Assembly (NCBI RefSeq): GCF_010367455.1
Contig: NZ_WRPR01000060.1
Location: 1-43,558 of the forward strand
From: Candidatus Laterigemmans baculatus
GTDB lineage: Bacteria; Planctomycetota; Planctomycetia; Pirellulales; Pirellulaceae
Reading direction: 5' to 3'
Length of the DNA stretch: 43,558 nucleotides
How positions within the stretch are numbered: the stretch's first letter is position 1; the number at the start of each line of letters is the position of its first letter. The position numbers and the translations under genes were made by a program. Below are positions 16,226 to 24,028 of this stretch, one piece after another. The notes beneath the pieces are model-generated. The model worked only from the letters and a program-made list of their open reading frames with translations, searched no databases and was not told the DNA's origin.

Positions 16226-17848
16226 TTAAATTGAACCGATCAGTTCTGGCATGGCCTGCTCTTGCCCAGCGTCCCAACCGGCTTGGCTGTCGCCTGGCCG
16301 AGAACCGGCTTGAATCATCTCGGCCGCCTTTTCGCCAATCATCAGGATGGCTGCATTCGGATTGGCGCTGACGATCCGGGGCATGATCGAGGCATCGACA
16401 ACGCGAAGTCCCTCGACGCCATGGACGCGGAGTTGCGGATCGACGACCGCCATCGCATCGCGCCCCATCTTGCAGGTTCCCACCGGGTGCCAGATCGTCG
16501 ACGCATGGGTCCGGACGTAGTGACGCAGGTCGGCTTCGCTCGCCCGCTTCCCCGGAAGCGCCTCGGCATCGGCCAGTTCGCGGAAGGCTCGCGTTTGCAC
16601 CATTTCGCGACACAGCTTGATCGCCTCGAGTTGCACTTGCAGGTCCGCATCACACTGCAAATAGTTCTCTCGGATCATCGGTGCCGACCGTGGATCGGCA
16701 TCGCGGAGCGTCACCTCGCCGATGCTCTGCGGCTGAGCGAGGATCGTGATAAAAGTGAAGCTGGGTCCGTGGGCCGGGCAATCCGGCGGCAGCAGGTTGG
16801 GAATGGTCGCGTTGAAATTGATCTGCAGATCGGGCGCTGCCGCCGAGAGGCCGGTTCGCGTGCGGGTCAACAGCCCTCCCTCGGCCAGTAGCGGCGGAAC
16901 GGGCTGTTCCCGCTTGCACTGAAAGACGACCGGCATCAGTAGATGGTCTTGAAGGTTGCGGCCAACACCGGGGAGGTCGACCGCCACGCGGATCCCTCGC
17001 TGCCGCAACTGCTCCGCCGGCCCCACACCCGAAAGCATCAACAGCCTCGGTGAATCGAAGGCGCCGGCACTGAGCACGACCTCACGTTCGGCAAGAACGA
17101 CGTGGCTCTGACCGTTCTGCAGGTACTCGGCACCGATCACGCGGTTCCCTTCCAGGATTAGCCGCGTCACCTGCGCACCCGTTTGAATCTCGAGATTGGC
17201 CCGCCCCAGAATCGGATGCAGGTATCCCACAGCGGCACTACAGCGCTGGCCCTCGGGAGTGAGGCTGAACTGATAGAACCCGACCGATTCTTCAGCCGCG
17301 TCTATATTGAAGTCCCAGTCGGGGCCTCCGCGGAAACCCATCTCGACCCCCGCGCCGACAAATGCCTGAGCCGCGGGAGAGGGTTCGGCGTAGCTGCTGT
17401 AATGGCGGACGTGGATCGGTCCTCCAGTGCCGCGAAATGCGTTGCTCCCCTGTTCATTATCCTCGGAGCGTTTGAAGTACGGCAGCACATCGTCATAACC
17501 CCAGCCTTCGTTGCCGAGGTAGTTCCAGTGGTCGAAGTCGTGGCGGTGTCCACGAATGAAGATCATCGCATTCGTGGAACTCGTTCCGCCGAGCGTCTTG
17601 CCGCGATTGAGATTCAGTCGCCGACCCGCCAGGTGCGGCTCCTCCTCCGACTGATACTGCCAGTCGACGTCCGACCCCATCAGAGAAACGAATCCCGAGG
17701 GATCGTGGATCTCTGGCTTGTCGTCCCGGCGGCCCGCCTCGAGCAACAGCACGCGGGCTGCTCCCGATTCGGACAGTCGGTTCGCGATCACGCAACCGGC
17801 CGAGCCGGCCCCGATCACGATGTAGTCGAAGGAGGAGGGCGAATTCAT
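16226..17848 (-). CDS. GMC family FAD-dependent oxidoreductase
   Basis: This 540-aa flavoprotein of the glucose-methanol-choline family is closest in style to choline dehydrogenase-like proteins. It would oxidise a primary alcohol to an aldehyde. The FAD-binding Rossmann start DYIVIGAGSAGCVIANRL is at residue 9, and the GMC signature is around GGTSSTNAMIFIRGH. The second GMC signature is the GAFDSPRLLMLSGVGP region, and the C-terminal active-site blocks are IWHPVGTCKMG and SANPNAAILMIGEKAAEMI. It begins 9 nt after the stop of the aldo/keto reductase gene, with AAGGA before its ATG, and is the last gene of a four-gene minus-strand operon. The substrate is unknown. Confidence 0.92.
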   Translation of the reverse strand: MNSPSSFDYIVIGAGSAGCVIANRLSESGAARVLLLEAGRRDDKPEIHDPSGFVSLMGSDVDWQYQSEEEPHLAGRRLNLNRGKTLGGTSSTNAMIFIRGHRHDFDHWNYLGNEGWGYDDVLPYFKRSEDNEQGSNAFRGTGGPIHVRHYSSYAEPSPAAQAFVGAGVEMGFRGGPDWDFNIDAAEESVGFYQFSLTPEGQRCSAAVGYLHPILGRANLEIQTGAQVTRLILEGNRVIGAEYLQNGQSHVVLAEREVVLSAGAFDSPRLLMLSGVGPAEQLRQRGIRVAVDLPGVGRNLQDHLLMPVVFQCKREQPVPPLLAEGGLLTRTRTGLSAAAPDLQINFNATIPNLLPPDCPAHGPSFTFITILAQPQSIGEVTLRDADPRSAPMIRENYLQCDADLQVQLEAIKLCREMVQTRAFRELADAEALPGKRASEADLRHYVRTHASTIWHPVGTCKMGRDAMAVVDPQLRVHGVEGLRVVDASIMPRIVSANPNAAILMIGEKAAEMIQAGSRPGDSQAGWDAGQEQAMPELIGSI

Positions 17849-17857
17849 GACAGATCC

Positions 17858-19051
17858 TTAAACGGCAACGGGTTCACCATCCACAACCGGTGCCTGCGTT
17901 GCCGGGCGGTGGTAGAGGTAAGGGTAGGCGCGGCGGTGGTTGACAATCGCCGACTCCGTCTGCCCGTACAGAAGTTGTCGAGAGTAAAACTCGGGCAGCG
18001 CGGGGCTACCGTACTCGAGCATCGGGTAGGGATAGGCACCGGCGTCCGGCATGATCGAGCCAATCGCCGGGCGGCTGACCTCCGAAAGGGCTGCCATCTG
18101 CTCCGCGGTGAGCTCGAAGTCCACGGATCCCAAATCCACCTCGGCCTGCTCCAGGGTGCGGGCCGAGAAGATGGGGATCGTGACGACCTTTTGTTGCAGC
18201 AACCAGCGGAGCGCCACCTGCGCCGTCGGCCGGCCGATCTCGTCGGCGATCTCAATAACCTTGTCCATGATGGCCAGATTGCGGCGAGTGGCCTGGTGCC
18301 AGTAGTGGCGTTTTTCTGGGTCGATCTCGTCCACCAACCGATGCGGCTGAGCGCTGTCCAGCGGGCCCTGGTTGTACTTGCCAGTACAAATTCCACCGCC
18401 CAACGGCGACCAAGCGACCAGCGCCAGATCCAGCTCATGTGTCATGGGCAGAAACTCAGGTTCACAAGATCGCTCGGTGATCGCGTACTCCAACTGAGTC
18501 GCGACGAACGGCGTCCATCCCCGTTGCTCCGCCAGTGTGTTGGCACGAGCGATCCACCATGCCGGAAAATTCGAAGCGCCGACATAGTGAACTTTGCCCT
18601 GCCGCACGAGGTCATCCAAGGCTCGCATGACTTCCTCGACGGGCGTGCTGTAGTCGTAGATATGAATCCACAGCATGTCGAGGTAATCCGTCTTGAGCCG
18701 CTTCAAACTTCCTTCGACCGAGCGGAACAGGTTCTTGCGATGATTACCGCAGCCGTTCGGATCCGTGCCATCGGTCAAACCGTCTTGCAGCGAATATTTG
18801 GATGCGATCACGTAGCGGTCGCGGTCGCGTTGGATCAGCCCACCAAGAATCTGCTCCGACTGACCTTCTTGGTAACGGTTGGATGTATCAAAAAAGTTTC
18901 CGCCTGCTTCGACGAAGGCGTCAAAGATGCGCCCACTCTCCTGCTCGTCTGATCCAATCGATCCCCAGTTGGTTCCGAAAGTTGCACAGCCAAGACAGAG
19001 TTCCGAGACGCGCAATCCGCTCCGACCAAGCAAACGATACTTCATAGACAT
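17858..19051 (-). CDS. Aldo/keto reductase
   Basis: This 397-aa NADPH-dependent carbonyl reductase has a TIM barrel with a visible catalytic tetrad: Asp and Tyr in FDTSNRYQEG, Lys in VIASKYS, and His in DMLWIHIYD. It starts KYRLLGRSGLRVSELCLG, typical of the AKR Tas/YghZ-like group. At 397 residues it is longer than the usual 310-350. The extra C-terminus (after SIMPDAGAYP) is rich in Tyr and Pro and not familiar to me. ATG 19051 is preferred; ATG 19045 and TTG 19060 are alternatives. The gene sits between the SnoaL-like and GMC genes at close spacing and is probably co-transcribed with them. Confidence 0.9.
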   Translation of the reverse strand: MSMKYRLLGRSGLRVSELCLGCATFGTNWGSIGSDEQESGRIFDAFVEAGGNFFDTSNRYQEGQSEQILGGLIQRDRDRYVIASKYSLQDGLTDGTDPNGCGNHRKNLFRSVEGSLKRLKTDYLDMLWIHIYDYSTPVEEVMRALDDLVRQGKVHYVGASNFPAWWIARANTLAEQRGWTPFVATQLEYAITERSCEPEFLPMTHELDLALVAWSPLGGGICTGKYNQGPLDSAQPHRLVDEIDPEKRHYWHQATRRNLAIMDKVIEIADEIGRPTAQVALRWLLQQKVVTIPIFSARTLEQAEVDLGSVDFELTAEQMAALSEVSRPAIGSIMPDAGAYPYPMLEYGSPALPEFYSRQLLYGQTESAIVNHRRAYPYLYHRPATQAPVVDGEPVAV

Positions 19052-19095
19052 GGCACTCAAATCCGGATGAATGGGTGGTAGTGGGGAACGCGTGC

Positions 19096-19521
19096 CTAGG
19101 CCAGCGAGCCATCGGGGTACTGGACCATGCCGGCGAAGTGGATCGCGATCTTGCCATCACGCAGCACCCAGTTGTCGGCGAAACGCATGTGAGCCTCACC
19201 GTCGGCCGTTTGCATCGTGATCGCTTCGATGACCATCAGGGTCTGCGGCTCTTCCGTCTCGCCCCAGAAGGCGATCTCAGACTGCAGGCCCTCGATTCCG
19301 AGGATGCCCTGGAAATGCGCGCGAAGTTCTTCACGGCCGCGAAAGTATTTGGGCTCTTTCTCAAAGCTGCTGATCAGCACCGCATCCTCGGTGTACTGGT
19401 CCAACAGCGCCTCAATGTCCTTTTCCAAAACGAGGCGAATGTGCTCCTCATACAACCGCCCCAAAGCGGTGTCGGGAACGTTCATCGTGGGAGCGGCAAC
19501 CGAAGCGGTGAGGCTGGACAT
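19096..19521 (-). CDS. SnoaL-like/NTF2-fold protein (first)
   Basis: This 141-aa protein has a cone-shaped NTF2/SnoaL fold, with the helix LYEEHIRLVLEKDIEALLDQ followed by YTEDAVLISSFEKEPKYFRG and later strands ADGEAHMRFADNWVLRDGKI. Start ATG 19521 has GGAG about 10 nt upstream. Such proteins serve as small isomerases, cyclases or hydrolases, or as accessory binders in oxidative pathways. It lies 44 bp upstream of the aldo/keto reductase gene on the same strand and is probably an operon partner. The specific reaction is unknown. Confidence 0.78.
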   Translation of the reverse strand: MSSLTASVAAPTMNVPDTALGRLYEEHIRLVLEKDIEALLDQYTEDAVLISSFEKEPKYFRGREELRAHFQGILGIEGLQSEIAFWGETEEPQTLMVIEAITMQTADGEAHMRFADNWVLRDGKIAIHFAGMVQYPDGSLA

Positions 19522-19568
19522 GGAATGGGAACTCCAAGGAAGGGGTATTGAATGAGTGCGGTGCAGCA

Positions 19569-19592
19569 CCCGCGGCTAGCGCCGTCGGCTCA
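19569..19592. repeat. Dispersed repeat family B, single inverted copy
   Basis: This 24-bp copy (complement of the unit at 7-30, no mismatch seen) lies in the 117-bp gap between the two SnoaL-like genes. Confidence 0.9.
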
Positions 19593-19638
19593 GGATTGTC
19601 AGACAGCGATAGGATGCGGCCGCTGGCGCCCCCGGCGG

Positions 19639-20094
19639 TTAGAGCTTGGCCGAGTCGGCGTCGAAGACGAGCTCGTCGACGATGTAGCGGGAGATGACGG
19701 CGCGTCCGCTGCCGGCGGCGCGAGTCACATGCCACGTCTGATAGGCGTCGCACTTGATCCGTTCACTGTTCGCCGCCGGCGGGTTCCAGACGCTTGCTTC
19801 CCAGCGGACAACGACCTTCACCGTGGTTCCATTGTCGGTCGGCTCGGCGTCGACCTGCTTGAGCGTGTGCACTTCGTCGAAGAAGAGATTCGTGACGCGC
19901 TCGTACCACTGCTGAAATTCTCCGGTACCGCGAAGCGTCGCTTCGGGAAACTGCATCTCCACGTCGTCGCCCGAGAGCAACGCCAGCACCTCGTCGAGCG
20001 GGGCGTGGATATCCAGCTTTCGGTACCAATCGGCGGCAAGCGCTTCGGCTTCGGTAGCGGTGGGAGCAGTCAGTTCGGTTGCGACGGCGGTCAT
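19639..20094 (-). CDS. SnoaL-like/NTF2-fold protein (second)
   Basis: This 151-aa protein shares the fold pattern of its neighbour but not close sequence. It has the helix ALAADWYRKLDIHAPLDEVLALLSG, then DDVEMQFPEATLRGTGEFQQWYERV, a strand pair TTVKVVVRWEAS, and YQTWHVTRAAGSGRAVISRYIVD. ATG 20094 is supported by GGAG 9 nt upstream. It is the first gene of the minus-strand operon and is transcribed divergently from the DJ-1/PfpI gene across a 161-bp region. A polyketide-cyclase-like or binding role is possible; nothing more can be read. Confidence 0.78.
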   Translation of the reverse strand: MTAVATELTAPTATEAEALAADWYRKLDIHAPLDEVLALLSGDDVEMQFPEATLRGTGEFQQWYERVTNLFFDEVHTLKQVDAEPTDNGTTVKVVVRWEASVWNPPAANSERIKCDAYQTWHVTRAAGSGRAVISRYIVDELVFDADSAKL

Positions 20095-20255
20095 TAAATC
20101 AATCTCCAATGGTCTAAACGGGGAGGCCCGCACAACCATAGCTCCCAAAATCCGCTTGGTATTTTGTGCCGCGCATTCCGACTATGAAGTTTGGGAAGGA
20201 CCGGCGGTGTGAGGGGACTTTCCGAATACACATCAATCGATTCTGGAGAAGCTCG
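20095..20255. promoter_or_regulatory. Divergent promoter region of the oxidoreductase cluster
   Basis: These 161 bp separate the two operons of the cluster (SnoaL2-SnoaL1-AKR-GMC on minus; DJ-1, ThDP enzyme, DJ-1 on plus). Promoters for both should lie here, and co-regulation is likely from the arrangement. It contains ribosome-binding sites for both first genes (GGAG on each side) but no inverted repeat that I can defend as an operator. Confidence 0.55.
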
Positions 20256-21119
20256 GTGAAGAACGTTCTGTTCGTGGTCTCGGAGTGGGGTTATTGGGGT
20301 GAAGAGCTGATTGGACCGCTCGAGGCCTGCAAGGGCGCCGGCTACAACGTCGAGTTCCTCACGCCCACCGGGCAAAAGCCAGCGGCGTTAGTTGTCAGCA
20401 TGGATCCCGAGTACATCGATCCCCCGCTGGGACGCTCGGTGACGACGAAGGAAATGGCGGAGAAAGTCCGCGCGTTCACGCAGAGCAATGAGCTCGATCG
20501 TCCGCGAAGCTTGAAGGAGTGGTTCCCGCAGCGGGCATACCCCAGCTCGCCGACGTATCTGCGAGACATGGAGGCCTACCACAAGCGCGTCGACGCGATC
20601 GTCGCCAAAGAATTGCCTCAGTACGACGCCATGGTGATCGTCGGCGGCAGCGGGGCGTTGATTGATCTGGCCAACAACAGCCGGCTCCACGATCTCATTC
20701 TCGGTTTCCATAAACTGGACAAGCCGATTGCCGCGGAGTGCTATGGAGTCACCTGCTTGGCATTCGCCCGCGATATCCGCGAGAAGCGCAGCTTGATTTG
20801 GGGCCGGCACGTGACCGGGCACCCGCTCGATTACGACTACCTCGACGGGACCGGATTCGAAGGACCCCACGCACTCGACGGCAGCAAGACCGGGTTTGGT
20901 GATGGGTTTATCAACTTCGGCGCGCCCTTCTATCCGCTCGAATACATCCTGCGAGACGCAGTGGGTCCCGAGGGCCAGTTCATCGGAAACGTTGGCCATG
21001 AGACCAGCGTGATCGTCGACTATCCGTTCATCACCAGTCGGAGCACCGCTTCGTCGCTGGAGTGTGGGCGTCTGCTCGTGGAATGTCTTGAAAACGGGCT
21101 GCGGCGTCACGGCTGGTAG
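20256..21119 (+). CDS. DJ-1/PfpI superfamily protein (first)
   Basis: This 287-aa protein is a class I glutamine-amidotransferase-like member of the DJ-1/PfpI/Hsp31 group. I place the start at GTG 20256, because GGAG sits 7 nt upstream and the protein then begins directly with the first strand VKNVLFVVSEWGYWGEEL. The frame extends to ATG 20166, but those 30 residues look non-coding. Glu10 and the nucleophile-elbow cysteine Cys162 (AAECYGVTCLA) match the usual DJ-1 Glu/Cys pair. Relatives act as glyoxalase III, hydratases or proteases. It heads the plus-strand operon and is followed after 58 bp by the ThDP enzyme. Confidence 0.85.
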   Translation: MKNVLFVVSEWGYWGEELIGPLEACKGAGYNVEFLTPTGQKPAALVVSMDPEYIDPPLGRSVTTKEMAEKVRAFTQSNELDRPRSLKEWFPQRAYPSSPTYLRDMEAYHKRVDAIVAKELPQYDAMVIVGGSGALIDLANNSRLHDLILGFHKLDKPIAAECYGVTCLAFARDIREKRSLIWGRHVTGHPLDYDYLDGTGFEGPHALDGSKTGFGDGFINFGAPFYPLEYILRDAVGPEGQFIGNVGHETSVIVDYPFITSRSTASSLECGRLLVECLENGLRRHGW

Positions 21120-21177
21120 GGCGAGCGCTCCGGCAAACCATGCGACAGACAATCAATGCTTTTGAGGAAACCGGGGA

Positions 21178-22959
21178 ATGAACACATCTTCGACATTGGC
21201 TGCCGCGACAGCCCCAGTGGCCGCGATAGCCCCAGTGGCGACTGCAGAGCGGAGCCTAAGAAAAACGGGCCAGACCGCTGTGCTCGACCAATTACGGGCC
21301 GACGGCATCCAGTACATCTTCGGTAACCCGGGAACGGTCGAGCAGGGCCTGCTCGATTCGCTGTGGGATTACCCCGATTTGAAGTACGTTCTAACGCTGC
21401 AAGAAACGATCGCTGTCATGATCGCCGATGGGTACGCTCGGGCGACTCAAACGCCGACGGTCGTGCAGATTCACAGCACTCCCGGGCTGGGAAATTCGAT
21501 CGGCGCGCTGTACCAGGCGATGCGGGGACACGCTCCGCTGGTGGTGATCGGCGGCGATGCGGGCGCCAAGTATCAGGCGATGGACGCGCAGATGGCCGGA
21601 GACCTGGTCGGGATGGCCCGCCCGGTCACCAAGTGGTCGACGATGGTCACCGACCCGGCCTCGACGCTGCGAGTGCTCCGCCGCGCAATCAAGATTGCCG
21701 CAACGCCACCGATGGGGCCGGTCTACGTCTGTTTGCCGCAGGACGTCCTCGATAGCCTCTCATCCGAGCCGGTGCGGCCGACCGTGATTCCGAGCACCCG
21801 CGTCATGCCCGACCCGGCGCTCCTCGCGGAAGCTGCCGAAATGCTCGCCGCGGCAGAAAAGCCGATGATCTTCATGGGCGACGGCGTAGCCTATTCAAAA
21901 GCCGAGGCGGAGCTGGCCCGCGTCGCCGAGTTGCTCGGCGCCGAAGTCTGGGCGGTCGACTCGGGCGAGCTGAATATGAGCTTCGCCCATCCGCTCCACC
22001 AGGGTTCCACCGGGCATATGTTCGGCGAGAGCAGCCGATCGATCACGACCCGCGGTGACGTGAATTTAATTGTCGGGACTTACATGTTGCCCGAGGTATT
22101 CCCGAGCCTCGATAATATTTTCGCGCCCGGTGCCAAATCGATCCACATCGATTTGAACGCCTACGAGATCGCGAAGAACCACCCGGTCGACCTGGGGCTG
22201 GTCAGCGACCCCAAACTCACCCTGGGCAAACTGGCCGAAGTGCTCGACGGGAAACTGTCCGAGAACTTTCGTCGGGCCGCGGCGGCACGCACAGCCGCGA
22301 TGGCGGAAGCCAAGCAGCTCGCCCGCGAAGCCGAGCTGCAGAAGGACATCGCCCTCCGCGATCGCACCCCGCTGCATTTTGCAACCTTCATGGAAGAGCT
22401 CGCGCGGCAGGTCCCTGCGGATGTCGTGCTGTTCGACGAAGCGCTCACCAATTCGCCGGCTCTGACCCGCTACTGCACGCCGACCGACCCCGGATCGTTT
22501 TTCCAAACCCGCGGCGGATCGCTGGGCGTGGGGATTCCAGGAGCCATCGGGGTGAAACTGGCAATGCCGAAGCGCACCGTGATCGGCGTCACCGGTGACG
22601 GCGGGGCGATGTACACGATTCAAGCCCTCTGGTCAGCCGCGCGGCATAACGTCGACGCAAAGTTCATCGTTTGCAACAACCGCTCCTATCGATTGCTGCA
22701 GTTGAACATCCAGCAGTACTGGCGTGAGAACGCTATTCCGCCACACGATTTCCCCCTGAGCTTCGACCTCTCCAAACCGGACATCCGATTCGCGGAGATG
22801 GCGCAGACGATGGGCGTGCCCGGGATCCGGATCGAGCGGCAAGAACAAATCGCGCCGGCGATCCGCCAAGCCCTGGAACATCAAGGGCCGTTCCTGCTGG
22901 AAGTGATCATCGAGGGGGACATCCATCCGGAAATGATCGGCGTCCGCTGCGGCCAATAG
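21178..22959 (+). CDS. ThDP-dependent enzyme, benzoylformate decarboxylase/ALS-like
   Basis: This 593-aa thiamine-diphosphate enzyme has the standard three domains: a PYR domain with the activating Glu76 in LTLQETIAVMIADGYARAT, a middle domain near 220-350, and a PP domain. The PP domain carries the ThDP/Mg motif GDG at 473-475, ending with the NN pair at 500-501. The overall pattern (IFGNPGTVEQG, HSTPGLGNSIGALYQAMRGH) is closer to benzoylformate decarboxylase than to acetolactate synthase. It would decarboxylate a 2-oxo acid or join aldehydes. The first 30 residues are Ala/Pro/Thr-rich and outside the fold. It lies between two DJ-1/PfpI genes and opposite GMC and AKR genes. That suggests an aldehyde/2-oxo-acid pathway (inference). 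Confidence 0.9.
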   Translation: MNTSSTLAAATAPVAAIAPVATAERSLRKTGQTAVLDQLRADGIQYIFGNPGTVEQGLLDSLWDYPDLKYVLTLQETIAVMIADGYARATQTPTVVQIHSTPGLGNSIGALYQAMRGHAPLVVIGGDAGAKYQAMDAQMAGDLVGMARPVTKWSTMVTDPASTLRVLRRAIKIAATPPMGPVYVCLPQDVLDSLSSEPVRPTVIPSTRVMPDPALLAEAAEMLAAAEKPMIFMGDGVAYSKAEAELARVAELLGAEVWAVDSGELNMSFAHPLHQGSTGHMFGESSRSITTRGDVNLIVGTYMLPEVFPSLDNIFAPGAKSIHIDLNAYEIAKNHPVDLGLVSDPKLTLGKLAEVLDGKLSENFRRAAAARTAAMAEAKQLAREAELQKDIALRDRTPLHFATFMEELARQVPADVVLFDEALTNSPALTRYCTPTDPGSFFQTRGGSLGVGIPGAIGVKLAMPKRTVIGVTGDGGAMYTIQALWSAARHNVDAKFIVCNNRSYRLLQLNIQQYWRENAIPPHDFPLSFDLSKPDIRFAEMAQTMGVPGIRIERQEQIAPAIRQALEHQGPFLLEVIIEGDIHPEMIGVRCGQ

Positions 22960-22973
22960 CCGAGTCGAAGAGT

Positions 22974-23075
22974 TGCCTTTCGCTCCGCGAAAGATGCATC
23001 GAGGCGCTACTTTCGCGGAGCGAAAGGCGACTATGGCATCGAGGCGCTACTTTCGCGGAGCGAAAGGCGACTATG
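22974..23075. repeat. Dispersed palindrome family C
   Basis: The block contains one GCCTTTCGCTCCGCGAAAG arm and two directly repeated copies of its complement (CTTTCGCGGAGCGAAAGGCG). Each complement copy follows a GCATCGAGGCGCTA spacer. It lies in the gap between the ThDP gene and the second DJ-1 gene and keeps a reading frame open upstream of the true start at 23111. The same family occurs at 29166-29308 and 33282-33347. Confidence 0.93.
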
Positions 23076-23110
23076 GCGACGTTCGCTTTCACCCTAACAC
23101 ACAGACAATC

Positions 23111-23737
23111 ATGAAACTTCCCGGCAAGAAAATCGGCATTCTGATCGAAGGCGATTTCTATGAGAATGAGATCTTCTATTACAACTTCCGCTTTCCGGAG
23201 GAAGGTGCCGAAGTCCATTTTCTGAGCCGCCTGTGGGGACAATCGTCGCTCACCTTTCAAGGGCACGAACTGAAGGCTCCTTGGCCGTGTCAGGAGAGTT
23301 TCGAGTCGATCGACGATGAGGAATTGGCGACGTACAGCGCCATCATCGTTCCCTCGGGAATGGTGGCGGATCGGCTGCGATACACCGAGGATCTTGGCAA
23401 GCTGCCGCCAGCTGCGGAATTCCTCAGACGGGCCTTTGCCCAACCCCAGATTCTCAAAGGCATTATCTGCCACGGCCTGTGGCTCGCCGCGCCGGTGCGG
23501 GATGTGGTGCGGGGCCGGCGCCTCGTCTGCCATAATAATCTGCACGGCGATGCACTGGCCTATGGCGCCGAGTTTGTCGACGAGGACGTGGTCGTCGATG
23601 GCGATCTGGTGACCGCGCGAAGCGGAAATCACTGCCATCTGTTCGCACGCAAGATCATCGAAATCCTCAGTGAGCGAGCCGATGCAACGGACTCGCTGAG
23701 CGTTGCGGAACAACTCCTCTCAGCCGCCGCGCGGTAG
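23111..23737 (+). CDS. DJ-1/PfpI superfamily protein (second)
   Basis: This 208-aa protein starts at ATG 23111 (MKLPGKKIGILIEGDFYENE); anything upstream is repeat DNA. The fold is DJ-1/PfpI: first strand KKIGILIEGDFYENEI with a candidate catalytic Glu, a Rossmann-like core, and the nucleophile elbow GIICHGLWLAA with Cys120. It ends with the typical segment VVVDGDLVTARSGNHCHLFARKIIEIL. It is shorter and only distantly similar to the first DJ-1 protein of the operon. Possible roles are protease, glyoxalase or isonitrile-hydratase-like hydratase; the context favours small-molecule chemistry. Confidence 0.87.
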   Translation: MKLPGKKIGILIEGDFYENEIFYYNFRFPEEGAEVHFLSRLWGQSSLTFQGHELKAPWPCQESFESIDDEELATYSAIIVPSGMVADRLRYTEDLGKLPPAAEFLRRAFAQPQILKGIICHGLWLAAPVRDVVRGRRLVCHNNLHGDALAYGAEFVDEDVVVDGDLVTARSGNHCHLFARKIIEILSERADATDSLSVAEQLLSAAAR

Positions 23738-23766
23738 CGTCCGGTTCTCACGGCGTTTTCGGGAAC

Positions 23767-24001
23767 CGAGTCTACCCCCCGGCGGCTGATGAATAATCCG
23801 GGCTCGGGTCAGTCGAAACCGGGAACAACACCCTCCCCCCGGGAGGGTCGCGAGGAACGAGCGGGGAGGGCGATGGGGGACCTAGAGCCTCGACACGGCC
23901 GTATTCAGCAGCCCTCCCCGGGCCTATGAGCCCTACCCTCCCGGGGGGAGGGTCATGGTGGGAGGGCGTTTTCTGACCGAGTCTACCCCCCGGCGGCTGA
24001 T
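23767..24001. repeat. GC-palindrome block between 24-bp direct repeats (family D)
   Basis: A 24-bp sequence beginning CGAGTCTACCCCCCGG occurs at 23767-23790 and again at 23978-24001. Between them are two ACCCTCCC/GGGAGGGT palindromes (23830-23848 and 23935-23953) and other CCCTCCCC/GGGGAGGG runs. There is no gene in this 291-bp gap. It lies between convergent genes (the second DJ-1 gene and a DUF1501 gene) and could also end transcription. Confidence 0.88.
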
Positions 24002-24028
24002 ATCCTTTAAGCGGCCGGCGCCACTGGG

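Noticed and set aside
17183-18952. 589-codon plus-strand frame over the GMC and AKR genes
   Set aside because: It spans two well-supported minus-strand genes and reads as low-complexity translation of their complement.
22973-23110. Upstream extension of the second DJ-1 protein
   Set aside because: The extension is encoded by family-C palindromes; the DJ-1 fold starts at ATG 23111.
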